Part shown: positions 25,310 through 62,700 of the stretch, one piece after another | Layout: each line of letters opens with the position of its first letter | Position numbering within the stretch: position 1 is the stretch's first letter | DNA from: Myripristis murdjan | Lineage: Eukaryota; Chordata; Actinopteri; Holocentriformes; Holocentridae | Assembly (NCBI RefSeq): GCF_902150065.1 | Contig: NC_043987.1 | Location: forward strand, 26,589,487-26,653,486 | DNA: 64,000 nt | Reading direction: 5' to 3' | Notes under the pieces: generated by a model | The model's database searches: none | Told to the model about the DNA's origin: nothing | The model's input: only the letters and a program-made list of their open reading frames with translations | Made by a program: the position numbers and the translations under genes

Positions 25310-26660
25310 AAATGAGTTTGTGACTATTAGAAGGAATCCATGGACTTTTGGGGTTTTATTTTTCTTAAGGTATGGATGTCACAATGAAGGTATTTAACTA
25401 GATTCACCTTAAAAAAAGAAAGAAAGAAAAAAGTAAAATGAGGGCACACATCCTGGTCTGACCCAACTCTGAAAAATACAGCTACTGACAAATGATGCTG
25501 ATTGTTCATGTGCTTCTACCGATGCTATGACATTTTTAGAGGCTATGATTTTCTTAAAAGTCACTGTTGCATAGGATCATAATGACAAACACAGTTCCGT
25601 GTCGGCATGAGCAATGACATTACAAAAGGAGGGAAAATCAAATGTCAAATCAGAGTGAATATTTAAAACAGCACAGTGCGACTAAAAACACACACAAGCA
25701 GGGATGGAAATGAAATGGAAATGAAACTGTTGCCTTATTATGGCAACGTCTTTATGGCTAAATCAGAACAAACTTAATTATCCATTCAAATTCTTGCAGT
25801 CATCTCCAGTAAACACCACCCTCTGTTGGCTGGTAAAGGCCAATAAAATTTCCATCCCTTCTCATCAGTAACTACAAGGGTTGTCATCATAAACTGATGA
25901 AGTTATTCCTCATATGAATACAAAAGTGTTAGACCTCCCAAACCTACAAAAATATATCTCTACTTGGAAATACATCTGTAGAAAAGCAGTGTGAACTACA
26001 GGCCCTAAGAAAACACTGAAAAAAAAAACAAAAAAAACAACAACTCGTCGACCGATAGTTTATCAGAAAATTTTTCAAGAATAAATTCATCAAGTATTTA
26101 TGCCCTCCTTTCACCAGTGAGGTCTATCCAATTCAGCTGCAAACTGAACCATGCTTTACTAGGATAGAGACGCTTAATGATGCATAGTAGGATATTAACA
26201 CCGTTGTCAGCATGTATAGTAAGTGCTTTGGGTTCTGACATTCAATTCACTTATTTTGACATCAAAATGAAACCATATGTGGCAGAATAAGCCTATTCCA
26301 AAAGAACAAGTAAAAAAATATTAAGCTCATCAAAGAACAATCAGTCATTCTGGGGTTATTCTGGGGATATTTCAGGGGAGGTCAAGTAAATAGCTGTGAG
26401 TCCAAGCACCCTGCAGGCAGAAATGATGAATTCATCAGTCATTAATCTGAAGTCTAACAATAAAAGATGCTTATTTTCACACACTATCGTCACGAGTCAG
26501 TGTGTTTCAGCAGTAATGGACAAGACGCTGACAGGTGTCCGTGTTCACCCTGCATATAAAATGTATTCACTTTTTTTTTTTTTCCAGCTCCAGAAAAATC
26601 CCCTGGTTCTGTCAGCAGCGCGGTCGGCTCCTGACCGGGTCCACCCTGATATCCACCCTG
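25310..26660. other. Spacer and probable fam117a 3' UTR
   Basis: AT-rich and without a coding model. The right-hand part is presumably fam117a 3' UTR. The first clear minus-strand AATAAA is at about 25356-25361, which would make a 1.3-kb UTR. A plus-strand poly-T run lies at 26571-26584. Confidence 0.4.
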
Positions 26661-26663
26661 AGG

Positions 26664-34397
<7,734 letters not shown>

Positions 34398-34459
34398 CCC
34401 CCACTCCTCTTCACCAGGCGACCTAAATGGATGGAAACCCTCTGCTTGGCTTTGCTTTG

Positions 34460-34484
34460 CTTTGCTTTGCTCTGCTTTGTCTCG
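34460..34484. repeat. (TTTGC)n pentanucleotide repeat upstream of fam117a
   Basis: About five TTTGC/TCTGC units in the fam117a 5' UTR or promoter region. On the minus strand they read as AAAGC repeats. Confidence 0.85.
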
Positions 34485-34699
34485 CTTCTTTCGTCTTTCA
34501 CCGATTCTCTGCTCAGCACCGGCTTCTGTTTGCACTCAGTGGATCCTCAGTGATCACCCTGAAATGTGTCCGGGCTTCTTGTTGGGCACCCAGCTTGAGC
34601 TTTCTTTTGTGATGACCATGGTTTTCCTCACAGCTTCTTTTTCGGATTTAAAAAAAAAAAAAAAAAAAGCGAGCTGAGTGAGCCTTGCGCTTTAACGCA

Positions 34700-36860
34700 T
34701 CATAAATCGTGCGTTATCCTTCTTTGTTAAGCGCAGACATGCTGAGGGGGACAAACTCCCCCCTGACTGAGCGTCCTTGCAAGCTGCTTGTTTATTTCCC
34801 TTGTCTGCAAAGTGACAACACAACAGCTCAACCTGTGCAACTATCTCGTGTAGTATGTGATTCCAAAGGGACGATATGAAGGGCCAAATCTCCATCTGGT
34901 TGGTTGCTGCAGAATACTACTGAGCACTTATTGGTCATCAGATCTATCTGTCTGCTAAGGGTAAACCCCCCTAGAAACTTTAAGTTCCCACCCACTTTGT
35001 GAGATTCTTTCCACCACTATGCAGGGCATGGGCCTTCCCCTCCTCCTCCTCGACCTCCTCCTGGCCTATAGTGTGTGTATGTGTGTGTATGTGTGTGTGT
35101 GTGTGTGGTCGCTAAAGTGGGGTTCAGGATCCCCCAGGGTTATTAGAGGTGGCTCGGGGACCCCCTCACCATAATGAGGGCAAGTTTAATTGCACTATTA
35201 TATTACACTGGATATAGGGCACCAGCACAGAGACTAAAATCACCAGGCAAGCCTAAAATTGCATTCAGTCTAATATCATCATCAAGATTTGCACTTTTGC
35301 ACACTGTTTGTTGTAGAAGTGTCAAATTAGTCTAATCATGTGTTCACAATGAGCTGATGCATGCACATGAGCATCATGTAACACAATTATTACCGAATAT
35401 AGGTAAAATATAGTTCAGGTAAAGGAAAAAGTAGTTCATTTAAAATATAGTCGGAGTAAAAGGTGCCATAGTTGCATCCAAAATGCATTTTTACATCTTT
35501 CCCATGCAATTTAAGGATACTTGCATGTGTTTTATCGACTGTGATGACTGTCACAAAAATAAGATTATGACATTTGTGTCATTATTTAGTCTGTCATAAA
35601 CAAAAAAATCTTTAGGCTAATTCACTGGTATTTATTTTCCAAGCCTTCCAGTTGTTAGTATAGCTGGTAAACCTCCTGACAACATCCAGACTCACACAAA
35701 CTGATAACAGAGTAGCTAATAACGACTGCATGGTCTGAATAAGCCCCATGTCTTGAAACTGTGATTGCACATGTTCAGTATGAGCTCCCATAAGGCTTTA
35801 GTCAGGGCCTTTGTTGGGGCTGGATGAACTCAGCTCATGCATTACACATATATGTCACTGGAGGTCAGTGGAGTGCCACCAAAAACAATTTATAGACTAT
35901 AGAAAATTGCTGTCGGCCTCCCTGGTTTCCATGAATAACAGACCCTGAGGCCTTTGAGCATGATGAGCACTGAGGTTGAACTCCTGAAGGGAATACTGGG
36001 GATGTATACGAGAGGATAGCATCAGGCAGAATCAGCTGGGAAAATGTGAATCCAGAGGGTGTGTAGACTTGTGATATCTGCTGTATTTAATAATGAACTG
36101 TTTTTGTGGGATGAACCGAGCACAGCGGCTCAGTTTGTCACTCTGACAGCTGAGGGATGCTGCGTTCTCTGAGGGGGGAGCTGCGGTGGGGAAGCCGAGG
36201 GAGAAGAAAAGAATAAACTCATTCAGAAATATGACAGCCAAGCAGAAATACTCAGTATCAATGGAGAAATCAGGATCGGTCACACTCATTTACCACAATG
36301 ACCGTAGCAGTGGGACTGGTAGTGGTCTTGCTCAAGGACACTTCAGTAGGACAAATGGTTGAATTTTGACCCCCAGGTCTACTGGCTTTAATGGACTTTT
36401 TTTTATTATTATTATTTTTAAACCACAGACTTAATTGCTGTGGCTGCAATTAGTTAAGTAATATTTTGATTCACCTGCAGGCAGCACTTGAATTACAGCA
36501 CTGCTCACCCATAAATTAACATGAGAAAGTGGATTTAGAGGCAAAATAATAATAAATTAAAATAATTATAAGTTGTTTCTTCAGTCTAAATGCATGTCAG
36601 AAGTACTAGACACGTATTTCAGTTTAATACGAGGTGAGATTTACCTGCTCTTTTTTAGACTCATTTTTAGGGAACCAGTGACAATTTGAGACGTTTACTG
36701 AACATGTTCCACTTTATATAAATTAACCACAAGATGGCGCCACAGCCTATTTATCCCATGCAACAGGTTGTTTACTACCACCGCCTGTACCTCCTGGTTT
36801 TCAATCTGTAATGAGTCTCAGGATGCAGCCTGCACAGACAGTCGGAGAAAGACGTGACAG
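34700..36860. other. Intergenic stretch between fam117a and rundc3a
   Basis: No gene supported. It contains a GT-rich microsatellite (about 35068-35107), a hAT-like relic around 35110-35170 (TGGGGTTCAGGATCCCCCAG) and a fish dispersed-repeat fragment near 36325 (GTCTTGCTCAAGGACAC). The rest is plain AT-rich DNA. The fam117a promoter should lie near 34550-34700. Confidence 0.5.
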
Positions 36861-36870
36861 AAAAAGGCAG

Positions 36871-36876
36871 TTTATT
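36871..36876 (-). terminator. rundc3a: rundc3a polyadenylation signal
   Basis: AATAAA on the minus strand, 880 bp past the rundc3a stop. This implies a 3' UTR covering about 36850-37755, a stretch that also holds a long but meaningless open frame. Confidence 0.5.
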
Positions 36877-37755
36877 GCAACACAAAACAGACATCATTGA
36901 ACCAAAATAACCAAATGTATGTATGTAAAAAGAACATACAGCTTGATTGGATAAAATAAGATGTAGTAGCATAAGATCTGATAGAATCAATAAATTGCAG
37001 CACAGGTTTACAGTTACTGTAACAGTAATGTCTGATTACTCAAGCAGGATTATGATACGACATTTCAGGGGCTGGGAACCCCGGATTTTGATGCTGATAC
37101 CACACAGTCACACTCATCAAGCACACCATTTAATGCTATTCTACGGACATTCTCCGTCAGCATCCAGTCAGTATGAGGACAGTCTGCAGAATCCCATCCT
37201 CTGTGCGGATCTGTAACTCTGAATATCTTGAGATTCCTATTTGCAGGTGCTCCGACTGCATCCAAAGAGCTGTAAGTGCTGTTTTGGTTACATTTCGACA
37301 AGAAACAGAGTAAAACAGGCCAACAGCAAGGGCACACAAACACACAGACGATGCAATGGGCGGAATAGTAACATTCAGGACAGGAGAAAAGTTTGAAGAG
37401 ATAAATGGATGCGTTAGAAAGGTCTGAAAAGAAATTCGGGAAAGAGTTGCCGGAGGCGTTGCATGATCTCGATCGAGGGGATTCACAGACACTACAAACT
37501 GGCGGTGGGAGACTGTGAGCGAAGAGAGGAGCGGGTTCAGCTTCACCGTAACTTCACGTCCGTCCGTACGAAAATCCAGAAATGATGACGAGACTCTCTC
37601 ATCGGGCTTCTCGTGGAGCGGCTGATGGCTCAGGCTGGCGGTGGCGAGCGGGGTTGCGGTCGGGTGGTTGGTCATGGTCAACACAGCATTGCCAGGCAGA
37701 CAGGCTGGGGATTCGGTTGGGGTCGGCTTAGGGCTCGGCGTCGTCGTCGCTGGTC

Positions 37756-51260
<13,505 letters not shown>

Positions 51261-51597
51261 CAACAACAACAACACTTCCGCTTCCAACTTTCAAAATAAC
51301 ATCCACTTTGACGAAGGTGTTTTAGCTTACCTTGTCATGAGTAAATACTTTGGATTATGAACAAAATATGAAGTAATCTGACAACAAATAAATAATAAAA
51401 TAATATGATTTTGTATGTACTGAAATAAAATATACTAAATTAGACTTTTATTTTGTGGGTCGTTTCCGGTGCTCATCAGGCTGTGTGTAACTTGACGCAC
51501 CTGAGGCCAGAGCAAGAACCGATGGTGCCTTCAAGGACAAAACGCAAAAGCCTATTTTTAACTGTGCAGCGCATTCAAGAGCTTCTGGTCACGAATA

Positions 51598-51650
51598 CGA
51601 TCACGATCTATCTGATCGTGATCGTTAGGGTTAGGGGGAGGGGGGGGGTC
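51598..51650. other. Perfect 10-bp hairpin followed by telomere-like and G-run sequence
   Basis: CGATCACGAT (51598-51607), a 7-base loop, then ATCGTGATCG (51615-51624), an exact inverted repeat. It runs directly into TTAGGGTTAGGG, then GG, A and a run of nine G. The G-runs could form a quadruplex on the plus strand. It lies 0.5 kb upstream of rundc3a. Confidence 0.8.
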
Positions 51651-51710
51651 CTCTTTGTTCGCTCTTGTTTTATTATTTTATTTTTTATTTTAGATAGATT
51701 TTATTCTGTT

Positions 51711-51715
51711 TATAC

Positions 51716-51748
<33 letters not shown>

Positions 51749-51832
51749 CGCACACACACACACGCACGCGCGCGCGCGCGCGCACACACACACACACACA
51801 CACGCACGCACACACACACACACACACACACT
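51711..51832. repeat. Compound (CATATA)n / (CA)n / (CG)n microsatellite
   Basis: About five ATATAC units, then CA repeats interrupted by a run of CG dinucleotides (51766-51781), then CA repeats again. It directly abuts the left end of the MITE at 51833. Confidence 0.95.
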
Positions 51833-52280
51833 CAGTGGCCACTTTCTTAGGTCCACCTGTACAATCTAATGCAGTTCAATACAACAGCTCTGCATTAAAT
51901 TCTAAATTTTAAGAAAGTTTATAATGTTCGGTTTTTGTTGACATTGTTGAGAATGTGTCACTTTAATTCTATGTTTATTACTGAGGTTGTAGTTTGCAGA
52001 GGTCTTGTACTGGACTACATTATATTGAGAGGCGTTTCTAATTTTTTGTCCTCCCTTTTTATATACAATGGGGAGGACAGAATAGTGGAAACAGCTCTCA
52101 ATAAAATGCAGTCCAGTACAAAACTAATCATGCAAAAACATAGAAGTGAATGAACACCCCTACTACTGTGACAAAAACAAAATCTAAGCTTTATAGGCAG
52201 CAGAAAAGGAAACTTTATGGCAGAGCAGTTATATTGACTAGTATTAGATTGCGCAGGTGTGCCTAATAAAGTGGACACTG
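51833..52280. mobile_element. MITE-type DNA transposon with 38-bp terminal inverted repeats
   Basis: Left end 51833-51870 (CAGTGGCCACTTTCTTAGGT...) and right end 52243-52280 (complement CAGTGTCCACTTTATTAGGC...) are inverted copies matching at 32 of 38 positions. Length is about 448 bp with no transposase, so it is non-autonomous. A second inverted repeat lies inside: 52002-52038 against 52088-52124, about 37 bp per arm. The CAGTGxCCACTTTATTAGG end is widespread in fish, but I do not assign the superfamily. It sits between a CA repeat and a GT repeat. Confidence 0.8.
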
Positions 52281-52294
52281 ACTGTTAAAATATA

Positions 52295-52299
<5 letters not shown>

Positions 52300-52349
<50 letters not shown>
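52300..52349. repeat. (GT)n microsatellite
   Basis: About 25 perfect GT units, 20 bp beyond the right end of the MITE. Confidence 0.97.
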
Positions 52350-52353
<4 letters not shown>

Positions 52354-52733
52354 CTGTCTTTTGTCCAAAAACACCCCAAGAAACTTAAAATGAATATTTA
52401 TTATTTCCGACGGCAGACGAAGGCATCAAAAAAGAGAGATGCAGGCCACCGCTCTGCACTGTCTGTGTCCATACCTCAACATCCGGTTCACATACAACTC
52501 AAATTATGCTCACAGATGTTTCAAATTACACAAAAGGGCCAAAATGTATCGGCTGTATTTCAAAATGAGTGATAAATCCAATATTTTCAATATTTATGTA
52601 AGAAACTGACCGCGGGCGGCTGCAATCCTCTCACTGACCGACAGGGGGCCCGCACGTCCTTCAAAGACACGGGCTCCGCGGCGCTAGAGGGCGCTGTGGC
52701 GGTGTTGTCAGTATTTACACATCGACAGCAAAG

Positions 52734-55806
<3,073 letters not shown>

Positions 55807-55887
55807 CTTCAGCTGAACCTCTTCTCTACCCTTACCTTATGTGTTTGTGTTGTCAATATATTACATTTGTTAGTGAAAAAAAATTTG

Positions 55888-55893
55888 AATAAA
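55888..55893 (+). terminator. rnf113a: rnf113a polyadenylation signal
   Basis: AATAAA 82 bp after the rnf113a stop, predicting cleavage at about 55905-55925. Confidence 0.8.
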
Positions 55894-55959
55894 AGTTTTT
55901 CTAGATAGCCACTGTCTTGTTGTGTGGTACATCAACTTGAGACGTTAAAGTGAACAATG

Positions 55960-55965
55960 TTTATT
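55960..55965 (-). terminator. strada: strada polyadenylation signal
   Basis: AATAAA on the minus strand, about 820 bp past the strada stop, predicting cleavage at about 55930-55950. That is directly against the rnf113a 3' end. Confidence 0.6.
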
Positions 55966-56788
55966 GTCAAGTAAAACAGTCTGTTTAGAACATTTGCAAC
56001 ACTGTGCCCTGCCCGTTCTTTCAAATCTACATGCAACCAGACGAAACAAGCACCATTGTAACATTCACTGTTGACATAATGTAACATCGCCCAGAGTAAC
56101 GCTCCGGAAAGTACAGTCCTATGTTCTGAAGGTTCAAATGAACTGATGTTTATATTTAACTCCTGTGCAACAAAAGTGATGCTTGAAGCATGAGATGTAG
56201 CGCATGATGAAACAGGCAGAGAGCGTCTAAGTAATGCACACACATGCTCTGGAACCTTCCATCTGGTGTAGACAAGGCTAATTGGGTCAGCCCTTGAGGT
56301 CTCACTGAGCGGGCAGGCCACGTCAAGTAGCTGTGATCAAGCAAGAGGTAGAGAATCCCCTCTGAATATTTAGCAGCTTTCCACTAATCCTTTTCACAAG
56401 AATCTTGAGGACTAGGCTACATCTGCGTCCGTAAACTACCCTCTTAACACCTCAGCACGAGGGACAGAGGCTTCCTGGTCTGTTTTGGCTCCAGGGGGCT
56501 TTTCATGAGGGAGTATGAATCTCAAGACAGGTGTGTCTACTGTGAGGGAGAATGAGGCCATCAGTGCAAGAGTCTGTGCATATCTATAGAGGAGCGAATG
56601 CTTGCGAGACATCAAAGAGAGGCAAGATGGCTGCTGGCTTTTAAACTCAGTGTGAGGAGCAACTCCTTGTAGTCTGGGGTTTGAATTATTTACAAGGACC
56701 CATTACAAAAGTAAATCCAGCCCAGTCTTCTCAGAACATTTCACGTGAAAATCCTTCTCAAGCGTCTGCCCCGTCGCTTTCTCCACTG

Positions 56789-59700
56789 TCAGAAGTCCCA
56801 GTCGTCCACGTCCAGGTGGCTGAGCCCGGACTCCAGGCTGGCCAGCCCAGAGGGAGAGTCCTGCGGCTGGGAGCTCTCGAAGCTGGTGATGGGCGACACG
56901 GGCCGCAGCAGCTCAGGCAGGGCCTCTGAGGGCCGGCGCTTTATCTGGGATAGAGGGAAAAAAATTGTGAACAATCTTCAAGTCATAATGGAATCAAAAG
57001 TATTTCCTCTCTTTTCAGTGTAAGCTTATGTAGCAATGCGATAAATATAAAAAAATGCATACAATACAGTACAGTCTTTATTTTTCTGTATTATTCAGAG
57101 CAAATCTAAGCTTGAAACCCATTCCACATGGCTGCATTTATTACACAAGCCCTTCATCCTGTTTAATTGTGATTATATGCATTGTTGGCATCTAAGGTGC
57201 ATTCAAATTATTTTGAGTATTTTCAGCCACATTTGGAGGCCAGTTCCCCAGTGTTTTTTGTCAGTGCACACCTGTAGTTTTATATTGAAATGACACTCAC
57301 TGAAAACATTGTTAGTGCTTACTATCTCAAACCACTAGGCATCTACTGAAATTCCAACCAATAGTACTACAGATTTGTGCAGATCCAGAGAACTGAGGCA
57401 TACTGACAAATTAAATAGGTGCCTCGTCATAATAAAAACAAAATCAAGTACTTTCAAGGTGATTTATTTTTCTAAAAACTTTGAAGACAATTTGTTTTTC
57501 TCAAATCTACAAGCTTTAAAGAATCTTCAAGGATCCTGGGAACTGTGCCATAACCATCAAAGTGTCATGAAAGGCAACATTTAACTGCGGTGCATATTTT
57601 GGTATTGATGTCTGATCCATGTTTGCATCTCTATGGCAGGAATTTATTTGTTCTGATGATAACTACAAAAGCAAGTCACTGGCTAAATGCTGTTTCCTTG
57701 TGACTTTAAAGATGACATGTTAACTACAAAGCCAAGAAGAAGATATATTATTATACTAGTTATAGTGATGTTATTAGATATTGATAGAGAAGTTTGAAGA
57801 AATTAACATTTAATCATTGTCATCACCGATGATGTAAGGATTGCTCCTCTATCCTACATACCTGCTTGAAGAAGGAATGGCCTATGAGAGCGGTGGCAGA
57901 CGGTCTGAGGGAGAAAAAAGGGAAACAACTTAATGAATTAATCTGCAACTGAACAGATTTTTCATTATTTTCAATACAATGCAAAACATGCAGTCGGAGC
58001 TTAGCCCACCTCTTCTCCGGATCCCTCTGCAGACAGAGCTCAACGAAGGCGTGGAAGTGCGGCGAGAACGTGCGGCTGTAGGGGTGACCTGCTGAAGAGG
58101 AGGAGGGCTCTCCGTTGGAGTGGCGGGCCCCTCCAGCCCCGGGGCCCTCACAGATCCCAGAGTCAGCCCCTGAGCGGGACGGCTTCATGGACAGCTCCTC
58201 TGGCGGGATAGTGGTGGTGTCCAGTAAACATGGCACCGTCCCATTGAGTTTCTCTAGCAGCATCTGTGGACATGAGGAAGTAAGGAGGAGTCAGACAGGC
58301 TATGTAACTCATATACCTAATAAACACATGCAAGCAGGAGTCAATTTACTAATGTATTATGTTTATTAATGTGTTATGTGAACAGAAATCATCCCTGTGC
58401 CCCCGTGGGCTGCTCTCTCGGAGCCTCTGTACTAACACTTAAGCATAAATTATGGCAGGCTACTAGCATTATTCAAACTCAAAAGACTTTTAGTTGTTAA
58501 AAAGCTATAGGATTAGCGTTTTTTAACCCAGGGTTTTTTTTTATTATTATGTGGCTTGTACAGTCATGCATCTTAACAAAAAATTAATATTAACTGAGTG
58601 TAGCCAGTTTATTTTTGGTACACATTTTTTAATGAAGGAAAACTACTTTATTTTTATTGGTACAACAGCTGGTTCTAAGTAATCTAACTGGACAACAGCC
58701 ATCCTGCCCTGTCATTTCATTTGTATTATTTTACTTGGTTTAAAAAAAAAAGGCTAATATTGTCTAACCTACTACAGTCTGGACTTGAGAGTCCACTAAG
58801 AGCATCATAAACAAACTAAACGAAGCTAGTTCTACCTCAGTAGCCTTCAAGCTTCCTCTTTGAAAGTAAAATTGCTTTTTGGTTCATATTGGTAGTGATT
58901 GGCATTATGATGACGATCAACCAACTGGAAGATGTACAGTCTGTTCTTGTTATTTTGCACTCAATCACAGGCTGCAGTGCATACAGACAATAAGAAACCA
59001 GGAGCTGACAGCAGAGGAGGTGGGGAGTCATTAGGTCTGTGCTCACCTGTGTGGCCGGCATGTCTTTGAAGGGTACATGCCCGTTGGCCAGTTCACATGC
59101 TGTGATGCCCAGGCTGTAGATGTCTGACCGAGAGTCGTAGCCCTGCAGGTTCTGAAAAAAAAAAAAAAAAAACACAAATAAAATTACTCAACTGTGCATT
59201 ACTCTGTTTTTTTTTAATATCTGCTCTTCTTCTATTTCACACTTTCATTATTTTGCAGTTGTAGCATGGAGAAATGCAAAGCAATAAGAACCCTGTTGAA
59301 GCCTATTATGACTGATCTGGGGCTAGACAGCATTAATTCAGTGTTGGACGGGTGCAGTACCTGCTGCAGCACCTCTGGGCTGAGCCAAGGCAGCACTTTG
59401 ATGCTGTACTGGGGGAAGTCGTGGACCACTTTGGCCCTCTGGCCGTGACGGATCAGACTGAAGATGCTCCGCAGGCCTGACATGCAGACCTGCCCGTCCG
59501 CTGAGATCAAGACATGGCTGGCCTTCACACTCCTACATATAAACAGAGAAAATGAGGCAACTTTCAGCCCAAATCATCACAGAATTTTAAATTTACTTGC
59601 TTTGAATGGAAGTTTAGACGGATATACTGGCCTTTGATTAGAACTAAGATTTGGCTTGTCAGTACCATCCAGCTCTGATATAATGAGGTGCCTCCCTATC

Positions 59701-62700
59701 TCCGTCCCCAGGCACAGCAAAGAGATTAATGTCACACTTGTCTCTGGAAAACCATCAGCCTGAGGAAACTGCTGACCCACCTACAGCAATAATTCATTAC
59801 TATGGGTTTCAACTGACAGTTTTTGTCCCATGAAGGTCTACGTACTGTTTTAGAGGTACCCGACAAAGATAACCTTCTAAGGAAAAACACCGAATCCTTG
59901 TATTTTTAGGGGAAACTGGCATGAAAATGGCTACATATTAAGACACTAAATTCTGGCATAAATCTTAAGCAGCTTCATAAAAAAATAATGGCTTCTGCTT
60001 TCAGCAAGAGATAAGATAAGAGATAAGATATTCCTTTATTAGTCCCACGGTGGGGAAATTTCACGTATTACAGCAGCAAAGTGGATAGCAAGATATGAAG
60101 CATAATTTACACTATAAACAGTATATACAGATAATAAGTACCAAACAATATTACAAGCAATATTTCCAAGTGTGTCTTACCGGTGCACATATCCCATGTG
60201 GTGGATGTATTCAAGAGCTTTGAGCATGCCCAGCAAAATGTATGCGATGGCCAGTTCACTCATACCATCAGTAAAATGTGTGCTGATCAAGTCTCTGGCT
60301 GAACCTGAAAGATTATCAAACAGATGATGGTAAGAAAGCTAGGCTCTAAGTCGGGGTGGCAATACTGGGATGAATTTCTTTGGGATAATCTGTTTCTTAC
60401 CATAAGCCATGAAGGGGGAGATGACCCATAGCTCATTTTCAGCGATAAAGATGCTCCTATAGGGCAGAATACTGGGATGGTGGAACAACTTGGACACATG
60501 AAGTTCGCCCTGGGAGGCAGAGGGAGGGAAATTACACTGTGTTATGTCAAGCTGACACAGAAAATGATTAGATGATACTCAGTCTAATTAGGCATAGAAG
60601 GGTGAGTAGACAGACAAGAAAGTTAATGAGAAAATGGACACGTGTTACATAAGTAGTCCAAATGTAAAGTAATGAGATGAGAGAGTTTTTTGTCCACTGA
60701 AGCAGGCAGATGCTACAGAGAGGCTGAATGACAGCCCGATGGGACAGGGTGATGATGGCAGAATGAGGCAGACCTGCAGGTATGTGACCATGTCATTAGT
60801 ACATGACTCCAGGTCGATCCGGCGGATGGCTACATGCTCCCCTGTGGGTCTGTAACGGGCCAGGTTCACAGTCATCAAGTCCTCAAAGCCCCGGCCTAAC
60901 ACACAGACACAGATTTAACAATTCCCTTTGGTGTTAAGTTAATTGAAAAACAGGCATAACATTTCTGGTCCTTTTTTTTTTTTCCAAATTCAATTTACAG
61001 AATATTTGTCTTCTTGCTCTTTAAATACAGTGGTGCAGCAATGCAGTTTTACAGAAGCAAGAAGCCACAAGGGGCTTGCTTTACAGCTTAGAGCAGTTTA
61101 GTCTCTTAATCAAAACTTAAATTTTCAGTGCTTGTATCACAGAAAAATGAGACAATTAATTAATCGATTAGTCAATCAACAGAAAGTTGATCGATTATGC
61201 TTTTGCAAAACAAGTACCTGTTTTAATGGTTGATCAAGTAAAAATACCAAACATTTTCTGGTTAAAGCTTCACAGCAACTAAGTTTTGCTTGCTTTGCTG
61301 CTGATCAGACTAAAGAGGCAGTTTCAAGATTTTAGGATTTATTTGGGGTCTGCTAACTCTGGGAATTCATTTTTATTTTTTCTCATTTGATATTACAAAT
61401 GACTAATCAATGAATTGAAAAAAAATGACAGATTAAGAGACAATGAAAATAATGGCTGCTGCCCTATTGCATTGCTGTGTCCAGTTCAAAGTGGAGGTGT
61501 GTCTTTGACGTCACTGACCGATAACAGTGAGGAGCTCGTAGGCGCTGCTGTCAGGGAGGAAGCTGCCCATGGTGTCCCGGCGTGGGAGGGAGGTCAGACT
61601 GTCCTGGCTGTCCTCATGGGCCTGGAGACGGAGGGAAAGAAATGGAGCAAATGAAGGTTGGCTGTGAAACACCCTAGTCTAGCTGTGGTGTAGGGCTGTG
61701 TTGAAGGGCTTGTGAGAGTGACTACCAGAGACTGCTGACTAATGCAAGATCACCAAAGGGCAGGCTACGTGGGCCTGAGTGGATTACTGGATAGTGGATA
61801 CCGTGAACTATCCTATTTATCCTCACTCAAGTCACCCGTGAGTCAGACTGTGCTGATACTGAAGACAGTACAGTGCACACTGGAGGTTAGAGTCTGTCTA
61901 CACACATGCAGTGGTTTCTGTGTCCTCCAAAAGACACCCAAACAAAGTGTGCTAGTGTGACACAATGCACTTTCCAAAAATAAACAAAAGGAATTAGAAG
62001 ACAAGATTAACACAAAACTGTACTGGCAATCAAACCACCACTGACAAATTCTTCATCATAGCAAATACAAGTGAGCGTACTGGCCTAGAGATGAAAACAT
62101 ACTCCAATACCGTGTCTATTCTAAAGGAGAAAACAAATAAATATAAGATTTTGGATGATACCGTTATGGCCAAAGACTGTTTAGTTAATATTTCTAAAGG
62201 AATAACATGTTCCTTTTTAAAATGTTTTAGAGCCTGTGCACCACACACACAAATGTAGGATAACTTAGTGCTATTGGCTGTGAGGACTCCTGAATTCAAG
62301 CATTTTACAGCCATTCAAACGATGGAAATGGACATACAGAAGGTAGCAACTGCACTGTATTTTGTTGGCACAAAAAAAAGAAAACAAGCTGTATGAGCAT
62401 TTGTTGAGTGTTTCCATGGTGACCAATGTAGACAGGCGCATTGACAGGATTAGAGTACATGGATACTACATGTCCTGTACAACTGTGACAACACTGCTGA
62501 ACACAGATATAAGCACAGCGCATGAGATTCAGAAAGTTGGGATGCTTAGCCGAATGATGTTTCCGCCATGGTAACACAACAGCTTTCTCAGTCTTTTTTT
62601 TTTTTTTCTTTACACTTTGCATGATGGCATTGTCGAACATGCTGTGGCAGCCATAGTAAGTATGCCTGTAAGTGAACATTCATTTCAATAAGGCTTCCCA

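Noticed and set aside
37157-37684. 175-residue minus-strand open frame after the rundc3a stop
   Set aside because: It lies wholly in the predicted rundc3a 3' UTR, before the AATAAA at 36871, and shows no domain or homologue I recognise.
51453-51869. 138-residue plus-strand frame with (HT)n
   Set aside because: Produced by the CA-rich microsatellite and running into the MITE end. Not a protein gene.
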